Assembly: GCA_023511475.1 (NCBI GenBank)
Contig: JAIMBM010000011.1
Location: 1-16,835, forward strand
Reading direction: 5' to 3'
DNA length: 16,835 nucleotides
From: Anaerolineae bacterium
GTDB lineage: Bacteria; Chloroflexota; Anaerolineae; SpSt-313
Each line of letters begins with the position of its first letter. The stretch's first letter is position 1. The notes below the pieces were generated by a model. That model was given only the letters and a program-made list of their open reading frames with translations. It ran no database searches and was not told where the DNA came from. Below, one piece after another: positions 1-7,524 of this stretch. Position numbers and translations under genes: made by a program.

Positions 1-28
1 CCCCCCCCCCCCCCCCCCCCCCCCCCCC
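1..28. repeat. C homopolymer at window end
   Basis: The window opens with 28 consecutive C residues, then normal mixed GC-rich sequence. This is most likely a sequencing or assembly artefact at a contig end. Positions 29-255 that follow contain no convincing ORF, no RNA gene and no hairpin with a T-tract that would end the operon. The only structure seen there is a weak 5-bp stem near 113-126. Confidence 0.75.
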
Positions 29-255
29 ACTCCAGGCGTCTTCCCGTGGGGGGACCACCGCGGGGAGGTGCTGGCCAGCGAGTGGGGCAGCGCTGGACCA
101 CCCACCCGGCATCCTGCTGCGGCAGGAAGCCAGATTTGAGACACGTACTTCTCGTCCGCTTGCCTGGGCTGGAGACGCAGGGCAGGCGGGTGGTTGGTTG
201 AACGAGAGTGTTGGAAGAGGCGAGGCCAGCCGGGCACTGGTAGCCTCCGGACCTG

Positions 256-774
256 TCATGGCGGCGCAGGCGGGACAGCGGCAGTTGCGCGCCTGCTGAC
301 GATGACGACTGCGGGGCGGAGCACCTCTCCGCGCCAGCGGTAGCCGGTTACGACCTCCTGAACGACGGTCTCCTCGGGGAGATCGTCGCGTTCCTCCTCC
401 CCGGCGGCCTCGGCGAGGGCGGGGTCGAAGGGCTGGCCAAGCGCCTCGATGGCGGTCACGCCCTGCCTCTCCAGCAGCCGGAGGAGCTTTTTGCGCACGA
501 GGTGAACGCTGTGCGCCGGCTGCTGTGCCAGGATGCGATCGAGGTCATCGACGATGTCGAGGAGCGCACGCAAGAGCCCCCGCACTGTGTCGTGCGCGGT
601 GCGCTCGCTCTCCTCGAGCCGGCTCTCGAGCCGGCCGCAGCGGCGGATGAGCTGGACCATGGCCGCGGCCGGGTCGGCGCCGAGGACCTCGGGCAGGGTA
701 GCCCAGGGATCGTCCAGCAGTGGCTGTGGCTCGTCCATCAATTTGGTGGGCTGCTCCTCTTCGGGTTGTTTCAC
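256..774 (-). CDS. grpE-like: GrpE-like nucleotide exchange factor homologue
   Basis: This 172-residue protein is recognisably GrpE. A short predicted helical segment (about 40-100) contains LLDIVDDLDRIL, matching the GrpE dimer helix. It is followed by the C-terminal beta domain signature (residues 105-160) with GVTAIEALGQPFDP, DLPEETVV and GYRWRGEVLRPAVVIVS. GrpE family members release ADP from Hsp70 in the cytoplasm. The N-terminal coiled coil is shorter than usual. The start is GTG at 774, preceded by AGGAG (784-788) with 9-nt spacing. The later in-frame ATG at 738 has no ribosome binding site at a sensible distance. It is the last gene of the cluster, 118 nt after the J-like gene. The GrpE core looks well kept although its presumed Hsp70 partner upstream has lost ATPase motifs. 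It is therefore probably the dedicated partner of that protein, not the housekeeping GrpE (inference). Confidence 0.9.
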   Translation of the reverse strand: MKQPEEEQPTKLMDEPQPLLDDPWATLPEVLGADPAAAMVQLIRRCGRLESRLEESERTAHDTVRGLLRALLDIVDDLDRILAQQPAHSVHLVRKKLLRLLERQGVTAIEALGQPFDPALAEAAGEEERDDLPEETVVQEVVTGYRWRGEVLRPAVVIVSRRATAAVPPAPP

Positions 775-783
775 TCAGGGACG

Positions 784-788
784 CTCCT
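784..788 (-). promoter_or_regulatory. Ribosome binding site deciding the GrpE-like start
   Basis: On the minus strand AGGAG lies 9 nt upstream of the GTG at 774. This supports the GTG start over the internal ATG at 738. Confidence 0.6.
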
Positions 789-845
789 GACTTGATGGCG
801 CTGGTGGCGCCCAGGGTACGTCGCTGCTGCGCCGGCCGGTGGCAG

Positions 846-873
846 CCGGGGGGTCTGCTTCGCAGCCTCCCGG
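846..873 (-). other. GC-rich hairpin between J-like and GrpE-like genes
   Basis: On the plus strand the 28 nt run from CCGGG to CCCGG and enclose a perfect CTGC-TTC-GCAG core. There is one mismatch and one bulge in the outer stem. It lies about 20 nt after the J-like stop, in the longest gap of the 3' half of the cluster. No T-tract follows on either strand, so it is not a textbook intrinsic terminator. It could stabilise or attenuate mRNA, or be a repetitive palindrome, since a close relative sits at 16774-16801. Confidence 0.5.
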
Positions 874-892
874 CGCCCACTTCGCGTACGGG

Positions 893-1312
893 CTATCGAT
901 CCAGTATTACCGGCAACAGGTCCCAGGCGGGGTTCGCGTAGCGCGCTCTGGCCGCAAGCCTGGCCTCCCGGCGGGGCGGGGGCCGGTAATCTTGCGCGTA
1001 CCGGCCCATGCCCAGGTCGGTGAGGGTCGGGCCGACGGGCACGGGCTCGGCCGTGAGCGCCGGCAGGCTGACACGGCCATAGTCGCTGACGAGCTGCTCC
1101 AGGTCGGCCGCGCCCCCGAGGTTACAGAAGAGCAGGAGGTCGTGCTCGAGGCGTCGCCGCGGGTTGCGCAGCTCGTTGAAGGCGTGCTGCACCTCGCCGG
1201 CGCGCTGGCGCTTTGCCGCCAGGGCCCTGGGATAGGCGGCGACGATGTCGCGAGCCGTCGCCGTAGGCGGGATGTCCAGCAGGTCGTAAGGCGTTTCTCT
1301 TGGATAGGGCAT
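893..1312 (-). CDS. J-domain-like protein lacking the HPD motif
   Basis: This is a small 139-residue cytoplasmic protein. Residues 6-60 follow the J-domain layout: helix I (PYDLLDI), helix II (ATARDIVAAYPRALAAK), then a helix III-IV segment (QHAFNELRNPRRRLEHD) resembling the usual AYEVLxDPxKRxxYD. The His-Pro-Asp tripeptide between helices II and III, which stimulates Hsp70 ATPase in true J-proteins, is absent; RQRAGEV stands in its place. The tail (about 65-139) is basic and Pro-rich with no G/F region or zinc repeats. The start is ATG 1312 with AGGAGG at 1321-1326 (8-nt spacing); a TTG start at 1372 would overlap the preceding gene and is not favoured. It sits 19 nt after the Hsp70-TPR gene and before the GrpE-like gene, so the DnaK-DnaJ-GrpE order is kept. 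It may be a docking J-like factor that does not trigger ATP hydrolysis (inference). Confidence 0.75.
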   Translation of the reverse strand: MPYPRETPYDLLDIPPTATARDIVAAYPRALAAKRQRAGEVQHAFNELRNPRRRLEHDLLLFCNLGGAADLEQLVSDYGRVSLPALTAEPVPVGPTLTDLGMGRYAQDYRPPPRREARLAARARYANPAWDLLPVILDR

Positions 1313-1320
1313 GGCTCTCG

Positions 1321-1326
1321 CCTCCT
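1321..1326 (-). promoter_or_regulatory. Ribosome binding site deciding the J-like start
   Basis: AGGAGG on the minus strand lies 8 nt upstream of ATG 1312. It favours this ATG over the upstream in-frame TTG at 1372. Confidence 0.7.
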
Positions 1327-1331
1327 GCCGC

Positions 1332-4300
1332 TCAGCCACGCTTCTGCTGAAGGAGCCGAAGGATTTCCTCAAGTGTCGCCCCGTCGAGACTGGGGACGCC
1401 TCCGGCGTTGATGAGGTTTTGACGGATGACGGGATCCGCCGGGTTTAACCTGAAGGCCTTCTCAAAGTCACCTCGCGCGGCAAAGCGGTCACCGCTGTTC
1501 CATCTCTCTACGCCGCGCTGGTTGTAGAGGTGGGCGACGAAGCGGCGGTGCTCCGGAGAGAGGTCGCCCAACTCCATCGCCCGCTCTGCCAGGCGCAGCG
1601 CCTGGTCGTATCGGCGGTAGCTGCTCCCGCTCGCTATCTGACCTGCCCGGTTGAGCAGAGCGACCTGCAGGAAGTGGCGCGCCTGGGCGCTCTGGCTATC
1701 GAGCTGGACCGCCTGCTCGAGAACCTTGATCGCCTCCTCGTACTTGTTGTCGTTGTTGAGCAGACGGCCTTGCTCACAGTAGCAGGCGCAGAGGTTGCTC
1801 TTGATGTCGGCATCCTGCGGGGCGAGTCGCAGGCCGCGCTGGAGCACGGCGATGGCCTGATCGACCTGCTTCTCCTGCAAGAGCTGGTGCCCGCGCCGGG
1901 TGCAGGCGGTCGAGATGAGACGCCGCACGGCGTCGGCATCGCGCCCGTAGCCGAGCGCCCGCTCGAGCACGGCAACGGCATCGTTGTACTGCTCTGCTCC
2001 GATGAGGTCCTCTCCCTTGCGGGTTAGGGCGGCGACGATAAGCGATGTCGCTTCCTGGTTGCCCGGCTCTGCGGCAAGCACTTGCTGGAGTTCGGCGATC
2101 GCCTGGTCGACCCAGCTCTCCTCGAGGAGGACGTGGATGCGGCCCAGGGGTGAGAAGAGGTAGACGTCGGGAGGCTGTGCGTCCCTCTGGGCGGCCAGGG
2201 CGGCGTGGATGGCGGCCCTCAGCGCCTCGGAGCCGTTGGCCGCGCGGACCCTGGTGCAGAATGCCCTGATCCCGGAGACGACCTGCCGGCTTTGGGGGGA
2301 GCGCCCGAGATAGCCCAGCATGAGCGGGCCGCAGCAGCAGGGCACCCCCTGCCCGGCTCGCTCATCGCCTGCGGCCTCTAGCACGGCGCGGAGCACTGCC
2401 GCAGCCCGGCACTCGAGCGCGAGCAGGACCTGGTACTCGCGATGCCTTGCCGCATCGGCGGGGCGCCCGGCTTGCGTGTAGCGGCTGTAGTACTCCTGCA
2501 GGTCTGAGCGCAGCGAGCTCAGGAGGTGCCGCTGCAGCTCTTCGGACGCCGTCTCGGGTACATCGCCCACGCAGGCCGCCCGCTCCGCGAGCCACTCCTC
2601 CCAGAAGGCCGGGGTGTGCGCCACCAGCGCCCAGTGGGCGATGGCCTTGCGCCACGCCTCATCAGCGGCGGGGTCACCGGCCTCCTCGCGCTCGCAGGCC
2701 AGGCGGTAGTAGAGGATGGCCAGGTTGTGGGCGAGGCGGCAGCTCTCGGGCGACCGCAACTGCTCCTCTTCCCAGGCGGCGACGGCGCGGTCTGGCTCGC
2801 CCCGCTCGATGTAGGCGAAGGCGTTCAGGTTCTCGAGGATGGCCAGGTATCGTCGTATCCCGGGGAGGCCGGGGTCCAGCTCCAGAGCGCGGCGCAGGTC
2901 ATCGGCGGCAGCGACGTGTTCGCCCGCCGCCGCGTGCTGCGCAGCGCGGGCCGAGAGGACGCGCGCTGTTGCCCGGCGCGCGTCGTCGTCAGCAGGGGAA
3001 GCGGTCAGGGCCGCCTGCAGCTCGGCCAGAGCCGACTCGAGCTGGCCCTCAAGGGCGCGGATGCGGCCGAGGTGGTAGCGGGCGGGATGGACGGCCAGCC
3101 CCTCCAGCACCGTCGCGGCCTCGTCCGGGCGCCCCGCCTGCTCATAGCAGGCGGCCATGGCAGCGGTGAGTGCGGCCAGGCACCGGGCACAGCGCCCATC
3201 GGAGCCGTGCTGGTCGCAGAAGAGGCGCCCGCAGACGTGGCAGCGGCCGGTAGCCGGGGCGTGGCAGTCCTCGAGGCTGCAGAGATCGGCAGTGTGAGCG
3301 ACGGCCGGTGCTGCTTCTCGTGTCCGCCTCGCCAGGTCTGCCATCCGGTGCTCCAACGCGCTTCGCAGGCGCCCGTGCCACGCGGTTCTTGCCGCCTCTC
3401 CTGCAAGGAACGCGGCATGGGCGGCAGCGCCGAGCGCCAGGCAGTGGCCGGGGTCGAGGCTAGTCAGGAGCCTGTCCCGGCGGCTCAGGCCGGCGAGGGC
3501 GCGGCGGACGAGGGGCGTGTGCGTGGCGGCACCGACTGGGATGACCCGATCTATGGCTTCCGGGGTAAGCCCGGCCAGGCCGATCACCTTGAGGGCGAGG
3601 GCGATGCTCTCCTCGACCATGGGGCGGATGCGTGCCTCGTACTGGTCGGCGGACACTGAGCCGAGGTAGCCGGAATCCGGATCGGTGGATGTCGACACCG
3701 CGGTGCCCGGACGCGCCGTGCCAAAGTGGATCTTGGCGTCCTCTGCGACCCGGCGAAGCGAGGCCCGGACGGCCGCTTCCTCCTCGTTCGAACCGCCCAT
3801 CGGCATGCTGCCGATGACTTTGATCAGGAGCTCGAGCATGGCATCGGTCATCGCGTCGCCGCTCAGCACGGACGAGTCGGCGTGGGCCAGCAGCCGGATC
3901 GCCCCATCCGCATGCAGCAGGACCGAAACCGCTACTCCAGTGCTCGTCAGGTGGTAGACCAGCACGGTCTCGCGCGCGGCAAACGCCGACCTGTGGGCGA
4001 GGCACGCGGCCAACGGCTCGGGGATGAGCTGCAGCACGGGAAGGCCGGCGAGGCGAGCCGCTGCCTCGAGCCCTGCTGCGCCTTCGGTCGGGTAGATCCC
4101 GGGCACGGTGAGAACGGCACTGCGGACCGGCTCGCCGAAGAGGCTCTCCGCATCCTCTTTCGGCTTGCACAGGAGCACGCCGGCCAGCTCGACCGGTGTG
4201 AAGGACCGGCCCGCCAGCGATACGCGCTCCTGACGCGCCAGCCGGCCTCTGAGGCCGGATATGGCACTCGCCGGGTCCGCGGCGGCCCGCTCCCGGGCTG

Positions 4301-4454
4301 GTTCGCCTGCCAGCAACTCGCCGCCCGGGCCGATGGCCACGACCGCAGGCGTGCTCTCGGCACCCTCGCGGCTGGGGATGACGCAGGGCCTGCTATCCCG
4401 CACCCCGGCCATGACGAGGTTGTGCTCGCCGAAATGGATGCCAATGCTCCTCAT
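1332..4454 (-). CDS. Hsp70-like (degenerate DnaK) domain - zinc finger - TPR fusion
   Basis: This is a 1040-residue cytoplasmic protein. Residues 1-352 follow the Hsp70 nucleotide-binding domain: GIHFGEHN (5-12), GEPVRSAVLTVPGIYPTEGA (107-126), LIPEPLAACLA (143-153), VYHLTSTG (166-173) and VIPVGAATHTP (304-314). Key positions are altered relative to E. coli DnaK. The catalytic Asp8 and Asp194 equivalents are His7 and His168, the Lys70 equivalent is Ser66, and the GGGT phosphate loop is TSTG. Glu146 (Glu171 equivalent) is kept. ATP hydrolysis is therefore doubtful. The usual substrate-binding domain is missing. In its place are a zinc-finger-like cluster (C392, C397, C405, C408, C413, H416, C422, C425; B-box/AN1-like spacing) and about twelve TPR or TPR-like helices (430-1010). 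The start ATG overlaps the previous stop as ATGA and has GAGGAGG at 4459-4465. It may be a client-sensing scaffold rather than a foldase (inference). Confidence 0.88.
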   Translation of the reverse strand: MRSIGIHFGEHNLVMAGVRDSRPCVIPSREGAESTPAVVAIGPGGELLAGEPARERAAADPASAISGLRGRLARQERVSLAGRSFTPVELAGVLLCKPKEDAESLFGEPVRSAVLTVPGIYPTEGAAGLEAAARLAGLPVLQLIPEPLAACLAHRSAFAARETVLVYHLTSTGVAVSVLLHADGAIRLLAHADSSVLSGDAMTDAMLELLIKVIGSMPMGGSNEEEAAVRASLRRVAEDAKIHFGTARPGTAVSTSTDPDSGYLGSVSADQYEARIRPMVEESIALALKVIGLAGLTPEAIDRVIPVGAATHTPLVRRALAGLSRRDRLLTSLDPGHCLALGAAAHAAFLAGEAARTAWHGRLRSALEHRMADLARRTREAAPAVAHTADLCSLEDCHAPATGRCHVCGRLFCDQHGSDGRCARCLAALTAAMAACYEQAGRPDEAATVLEGLAVHPARYHLGRIRALEGQLESALAELQAALTASPADDDARRATARVLSARAAQHAAAGEHVAAADDLRRALELDPGLPGIRRYLAILENLNAFAYIERGEPDRAVAAWEEEQLRSPESCRLAHNLAILYYRLACEREEAGDPAADEAWRKAIAHWALVAHTPAFWEEWLAERAACVGDVPETASEELQRHLLSSLRSDLQEYYSRYTQAGRPADAARHREYQVLLALECRAAAVLRAVLEAAGDERAGQGVPCCCGPLMLGYLGRSPQSRQVVSGIRAFCTRVRAANGSEALRAAIHAALAAQRDAQPPDVYLFSPLGRIHVLLEESWVDQAIAELQQVLAAEPGNQEATSLIVAALTRKGEDLIGAEQYNDAVAVLERALGYGRDADAVRRLISTACTRRGHQLLQEKQVDQAIAVLQRGLRLAPQDADIKSNLCACYCEQGRLLNNDNKYEEAIKVLEQAVQLDSQSAQARHFLQVALLNRAGQIASGSSYRRYDQALRLAERAMELGDLSPEHRRFVAHLYNQRGVERWNSGDRFAARGDFEKAFRLNPADPVIRQNLINAGGVPSLDGATLEEILRLLQQKRG

Positions 4455-5740
4455 GCGTCCTCCTCGGCCTCGCCAGGCTTTGTCTGACGGGCAGCAGCCT
4501 TGCGGCCTGCCTGAGGCGGATCCTCTCCGGTCAGCACGGCACGATAGAGCGCGGCCGCCTCGGCCCAGTGCGCGGTTCGGACGTGGGCGCCGGCGAGGGC
4601 CAGCCGGGCCCCCAGGGCGTACCCGGCCGACCCCTCCCCGGCCAGGGCCTGCTGCAGCACGGGCACAGCCTCCTCGGGCCTGCCCGCCTTGAGCAACGCC
4701 AGGCCCAGGTGGTACTGGTAGCGGGCGCGATCGGGGTGTGCCTCGACCAGGGGCGCCAGCTCCTGCAGGGCGGTGCCCCAGTCCTCGGCGGCAAGGGCGC
4801 TGAGGCCAAGGTAGTAGTGGATGCGCTCTGCATCCTGCCCCAGCGCCAGGGAGCGCTGCAGCGACGCGCAGCCCATCTCCCGCTCGCCGCGGGCCAGGCT
4901 CTCCACGCCGAGGCGGAACCAGGCTTCGGCCAGGCTCTTGGACAGGGGCGCATCATCGCCCCAGATATCCTGACAGCGGCCCCAGGCGGCGATCGCCTGC
5001 TCGTAAGCGCCTGCCTCGAAGCGCTGGCAGCCGAGCAGGTACTGGGAGCGGGCGATGTCCAGGGCCAGGGCGCGGTCGTCGGGGTGCGACTCGAGGAGTG
5101 CCTCCCACTCGGCGATGGCCTCCCCATGGCGGCCGAGAGTGGCGAGGGCGAAGCCGAGGTGGTAGAGCAGCTCGTCGCCGCCGGCCCCCCGGCGCCGTGC
5201 CTCCTGCAGGTGCCCGAGCGCGGTCGCGGCCTCGCCAAGCCGGGCGGTGACCACTCCGAGGCGCAGGTGCAGCCGTCCCGGGTCCGCGCCGAGGGCCAGC
5301 GCCTGCCGGTAGGCGTCAGCGGCGCGGGCATAGTCCTTCCGGCGCTCGAAGGCGAGGCCGAGGCCAAAGTGAGCCGCCCCATGGGCAGGATCGAGCTGCA
5401 CGGCCCGCTCCAGCTCGGCGATGGCCCGGCCCTCTTCGCCCAGGTGCCCCAGGCACGCACCCAGCGCATAGGCGACCTCTGCGCTCTCGGAGGCCAGGGC
5501 CTGGGCGCAGGCAAGGTCCTGCCTGGCCAGCTCCGCCTGGCCCAGCAGGAGGCGGACGTTGCCGCGCTGGAGAAAGACATCGGCCCGCTCCGGGGCAAGC
5601 GTGGCGGCCTCGTCGAGGGCTGCGATCGCCCCGGGCCAATCCCCCTGATGGGCACGGGCGCAGCCGAGGTAGTAGGTAACGTCGGCGTCGGGCCCGAAGC
5701 GGCTCAGCCACTGCTCATAGCTCGCACAGGCAGCGGCCAT
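4451..5740 (-). CDS. TPR protein, probably the 3' part of a frameshifted gene
   Basis: These 429 residues are almost entirely TPRs: about eleven repeats from residue 20 to 406, each near 34 residues, with motifs such as YYLGCARAHQGDWPGAIAAL and YQYHLGLALLKAGRPEEAV, then a short charged tail. TPRs bind partner proteins; no catalytic motif is present. The nominal ATG at 5740 has no good ribosome binding site and overlaps the preceding TPR gene by 26 nt. In this reading frame the bases just upstream encode RAQALTGD, which completes the first helix of the TPR that begins at the ATG. The real protein therefore probably starts in the upstream ORF, giving a fused product of about 1010 residues. Its stop overlaps the Hsp70-TPR start as ATGA, so the two are translationally coupled. 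Confidence 0.85.
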   Translation of the reverse strand: MAAACASYEQWLSRFGPDADVTYYLGCARAHQGDWPGAIAALDEAATLAPERADVFLQRGNVRLLLGQAELARQDLACAQALASESAEVAYALGACLGHLGEEGRAIAELERAVQLDPAHGAAHFGLGLAFERRKDYARAADAYRQALALGADPGRLHLRLGVVTARLGEAATALGHLQEARRRGAGGDELLYHLGFALATLGRHGEAIAEWEALLESHPDDRALALDIARSQYLLGCQRFEAGAYEQAIAAWGRCQDIWGDDAPLSKSLAEAWFRLGVESLARGEREMGCASLQRSLALGQDAERIHYYLGLSALAAEDWGTALQELAPLVEAHPDRARYQYHLGLALLKAGRPEEAVPVLQQALAGEGSAGYALGARLALAGAHVRTAHWAEAAALYRAVLTGEDPPQAGRKAAARQTKPGEAEEDA

Positions 5741-7487
5741 ATCGCCCGTGAGCGCCTGCGCGCGCCAGCGCGTGGAGCCCCTCTCGTCTCAGCGGGCTCA
5801 CCTGGGCGAGCTGGGCGATGGCCTCGGTGAGGCGGCCCTGATGGAAGAGGCTCCGGCCAAGCCCCTCGCGGGCGTGCGCGTCCGCAGGCAGGAGGGCGAG
5901 GACCTGCGTGTAGCTGGCCTCGGCACGCGCATAGTCGCCCGCGGCCAGGGTCAGATCGCCGAGGAGCTGCCATGCCGCGGCCTGCTGCGGGTCGAGGGCG
6001 AGGGAGCGCTCGAGCGAGGCCATCGCCGCCTGAGGCGACCCCAGAGCCTCCTGGACCAGGGCAAGCCGGTAGTGGTACGGGGCCTGGTTGGCGTCGAGGG
6101 CGATGGCCCCCTCGAGGGCGCGGGCAGCCTCGCCATTGGCGCCGGTGAGCGCATGGGCACGGCCCAGATAGTAGAGCACCTCCGCCTGCGACGGTGCCAG
6201 GCTGTGCGCCTGCTGGAGGAGGGCTACGGCTTCCTGTGCGAGGCCCGCGTCGGCCCGCGCCTCCGCCTCGCCGACCAGGGTCCGGCCGAGCCAGTAGAGG
6301 GCCGGCTGGCAGGCAGGGTCGGCGGCAAGGGCACGCCGGAAGGCCTCGAGGGCTGCCGCTACCCGACCGAGCTCGAGGCGGACGCGTCCGAGGAAGACGC
6401 CGGACATGGCGTGAGAGGGGTTCAACTGCGTTGCGCGCTCGAGGGCCTCGACCGCAGGTAGATGGTCGCCCAGCAGGAACAGGCTCAGGCCGAGATAGTG
6501 GTGGGCCCAGTCGATCTCCGGGTCCGCCCCGATGATGCGCCGGGCGAGAGCTGCGGCGCCTTCGGCGGTGGCGCGGCTGGCACCTTCATCGATCTGGACC
6601 AGGCTCCTCAGGAGGTTGCGGCAGGCGACTGCCGTCTGGTCCGCGGGCTCCTGTCGGCGTGCTTCGATGTAGGACAGGTAGGCGCGAATCGCCTCATCGG
6701 AGGCATCCTGGCGCTCGACGTAATATCCGGCCAGATGCTGCAGGGCAGCGCCTGGCAGGGCGATCCATTTCTGGGCTTCGAGGAAGCGGGCGAGAGCCTC
6801 TGCAGGTCTCTTCTGCTGCAACGCCAGCTCACCCAGCCCGAGGTAGGCCTGGCCCAGGACCTGACGCAGGTCTGCCGTCAGCCCTTCAACTCCCGCCAGG
6901 TCCTCAACCAGGCCGCGGTAGACCACATCCGCCACCGTCGGGTCGCGGCGGGCCTGCTCCAGGGCCTGGCGATAGGCGCGGAGCAGGGCGGATGCCCGCC
7001 GAAGTCGCAGCCACTGGAGACGGACCGGTACCTCGGCGGGACCGAGCTTGCCCGGAGCGATGATGGTGGCGTGGATCTGGTCCTCGAACTGGAGCCAGGG
7101 GGCACGCCAGTAGGCCAGGCGCCGTAAGCCGCGATGGGCCAGCCAGCCGACGGCCCCCGACGAGGCGAGGGCGAGGGGCAGGACGAGCGATCCCGGGCGG
7201 ACCTGAAGGGCGGTGAGCACGACGAGCTCTGCACCCAGGCAGGCGAGAAAGACCACCGCAGCCGACAGCCAGCACACGAGGGGGAACCTGCGGCGCCGGC
7301 GGCTGAGGACACCGGCCAGCTCCACGCCGGCGATGTAGGCCAGCACCATGGTCACAATCGCCATGACCGGGGACCGCGCCAGCCCATACACGCCAACCCC
7401 GACGAGGAGCGCCGCTGCCTGCGCCACGGTGCGCAGAGCCTTGTACCGCCTCGAGACCGCTTTGACCTCACCCTCAAAGGTGCTCAT
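5715..7487 (-). CDS. Membrane-anchored TPR protein (5' part of the broken TPR gene)
   Basis: This 590-residue protein has an N-terminal membrane region of about four hydrophobic segments (roughly 20-37, 40-61, 69-93 and 100-118). These are separated by basic stretches (a RRRRR run at 63-67) that suggest cytoplasmic loops. A long cytoplasmic TPR array follows (about 205-565), with repeats such as LGRVRLELGRVAAALEAFRR and YRLALVQEALGSPQAAMASL. The start ATG 7487 has AGGAG at 7494-7498 (6-nt spacing) and lies 37 nt after the sensor gene. The last 13 residues or so (GAHGRYGRCLCEL) do not look like TPR. They arise where the frame is lost at a (GC)4 run near 5758-5765, and the TPR helix continues in the frame of the downstream ORF. 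Intact, it would be a roughly 1010-residue membrane-bound scaffold that could recruit other cluster proteins to the membrane (inference). Confidence 0.85.
   Translation of the reverse strand: MSTFEGEVKAVSRRYKALRTVAQAAALLVGVGVYGLARSPVMAIVTMVLAYIAGVELAGVLSRRRRRFPLVCWLSAAVVFLACLGAELVVLTALQVRPGSLVLPLALASSGAVGWLAHRGLRRLAYWRAPWLQFEDQIHATIIAPGKLGPAEVPVRLQWLRLRRASALLRAYRQALEQARRDPTVADVVYRGLVEDLAGVEGLTADLRQVLGQAYLGLGELALQQKRPAEALARFLEAQKWIALPGAALQHLAGYYVERQDASDEAIRAYLSYIEARRQEPADQTAVACRNLLRSLVQIDEGASRATAEGAAALARRIIGADPEIDWAHHYLGLSLFLLGDHLPAVEALERATQLNPSHAMSGVFLGRVRLELGRVAAALEAFRRALAADPACQPALYWLGRTLVGEAEARADAGLAQEAVALLQQAHSLAPSQAEVLYYLGRAHALTGANGEAARALEGAIALDANQAPYHYRLALVQEALGSPQAAMASLERSLALDPQQAAAWQLLGDLTLAAGDYARAEASYTQVLALLPADAHAREGLGRSLFHQGRLTEAIAQLAQVSPLRREGLHALARAGAHGRYGRCLCEL
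5756..5767 (-). other. Likely frameshift site joining two TPR ORFs
   Basis: The minus strand carries four GC dinucleotides here (5758-5765). The upstream frame reads HALARA then turns to non-TPR sequence. The downstream frame reads AQALTGDMAAACASYEQWL, a TPR helix A/B pair. One extra GC unit would join them as HALARAQALTGDMAAA, with correct TPR spacing. The downstream frame is closed by a stop at 5789-5791, so the shift must lie between 5715 and 5788. It could be an assembly error, a real mutation, phase variation or recoding. Confidence 0.7.
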
Positions 7488-7524
7488 GGTTCGCTCCTAC
7501 CGCGTCGAACACCCGCCGCTCGCC

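Noticed and set aside
846..873. Intrinsic terminator between J-like and GrpE-like genes
   Set aside because: The stem is strong but no T-tract follows on either strand, so it is kept only as a hairpin.
1313..1372. N-terminal extension of the J-like protein from TTG 1372
   Set aside because: It overlaps the upstream gene and is not J-like; ATG 1312 has AGGAGG at ideal spacing.
2526..3659. 377-codon plus-strand frame opposite the Hsp70-TPR gene
   Set aside because: It is a shadow of the real gene with no coherent domain and no ribosome binding site identified.
256..4454. Housekeeping dnaK-dnaJ-grpE operon
   Set aside because: The Hsp70 domain lacks catalytic residues and a substrate-binding domain, HPD is missing, and no CIRCE-like operator is seen.
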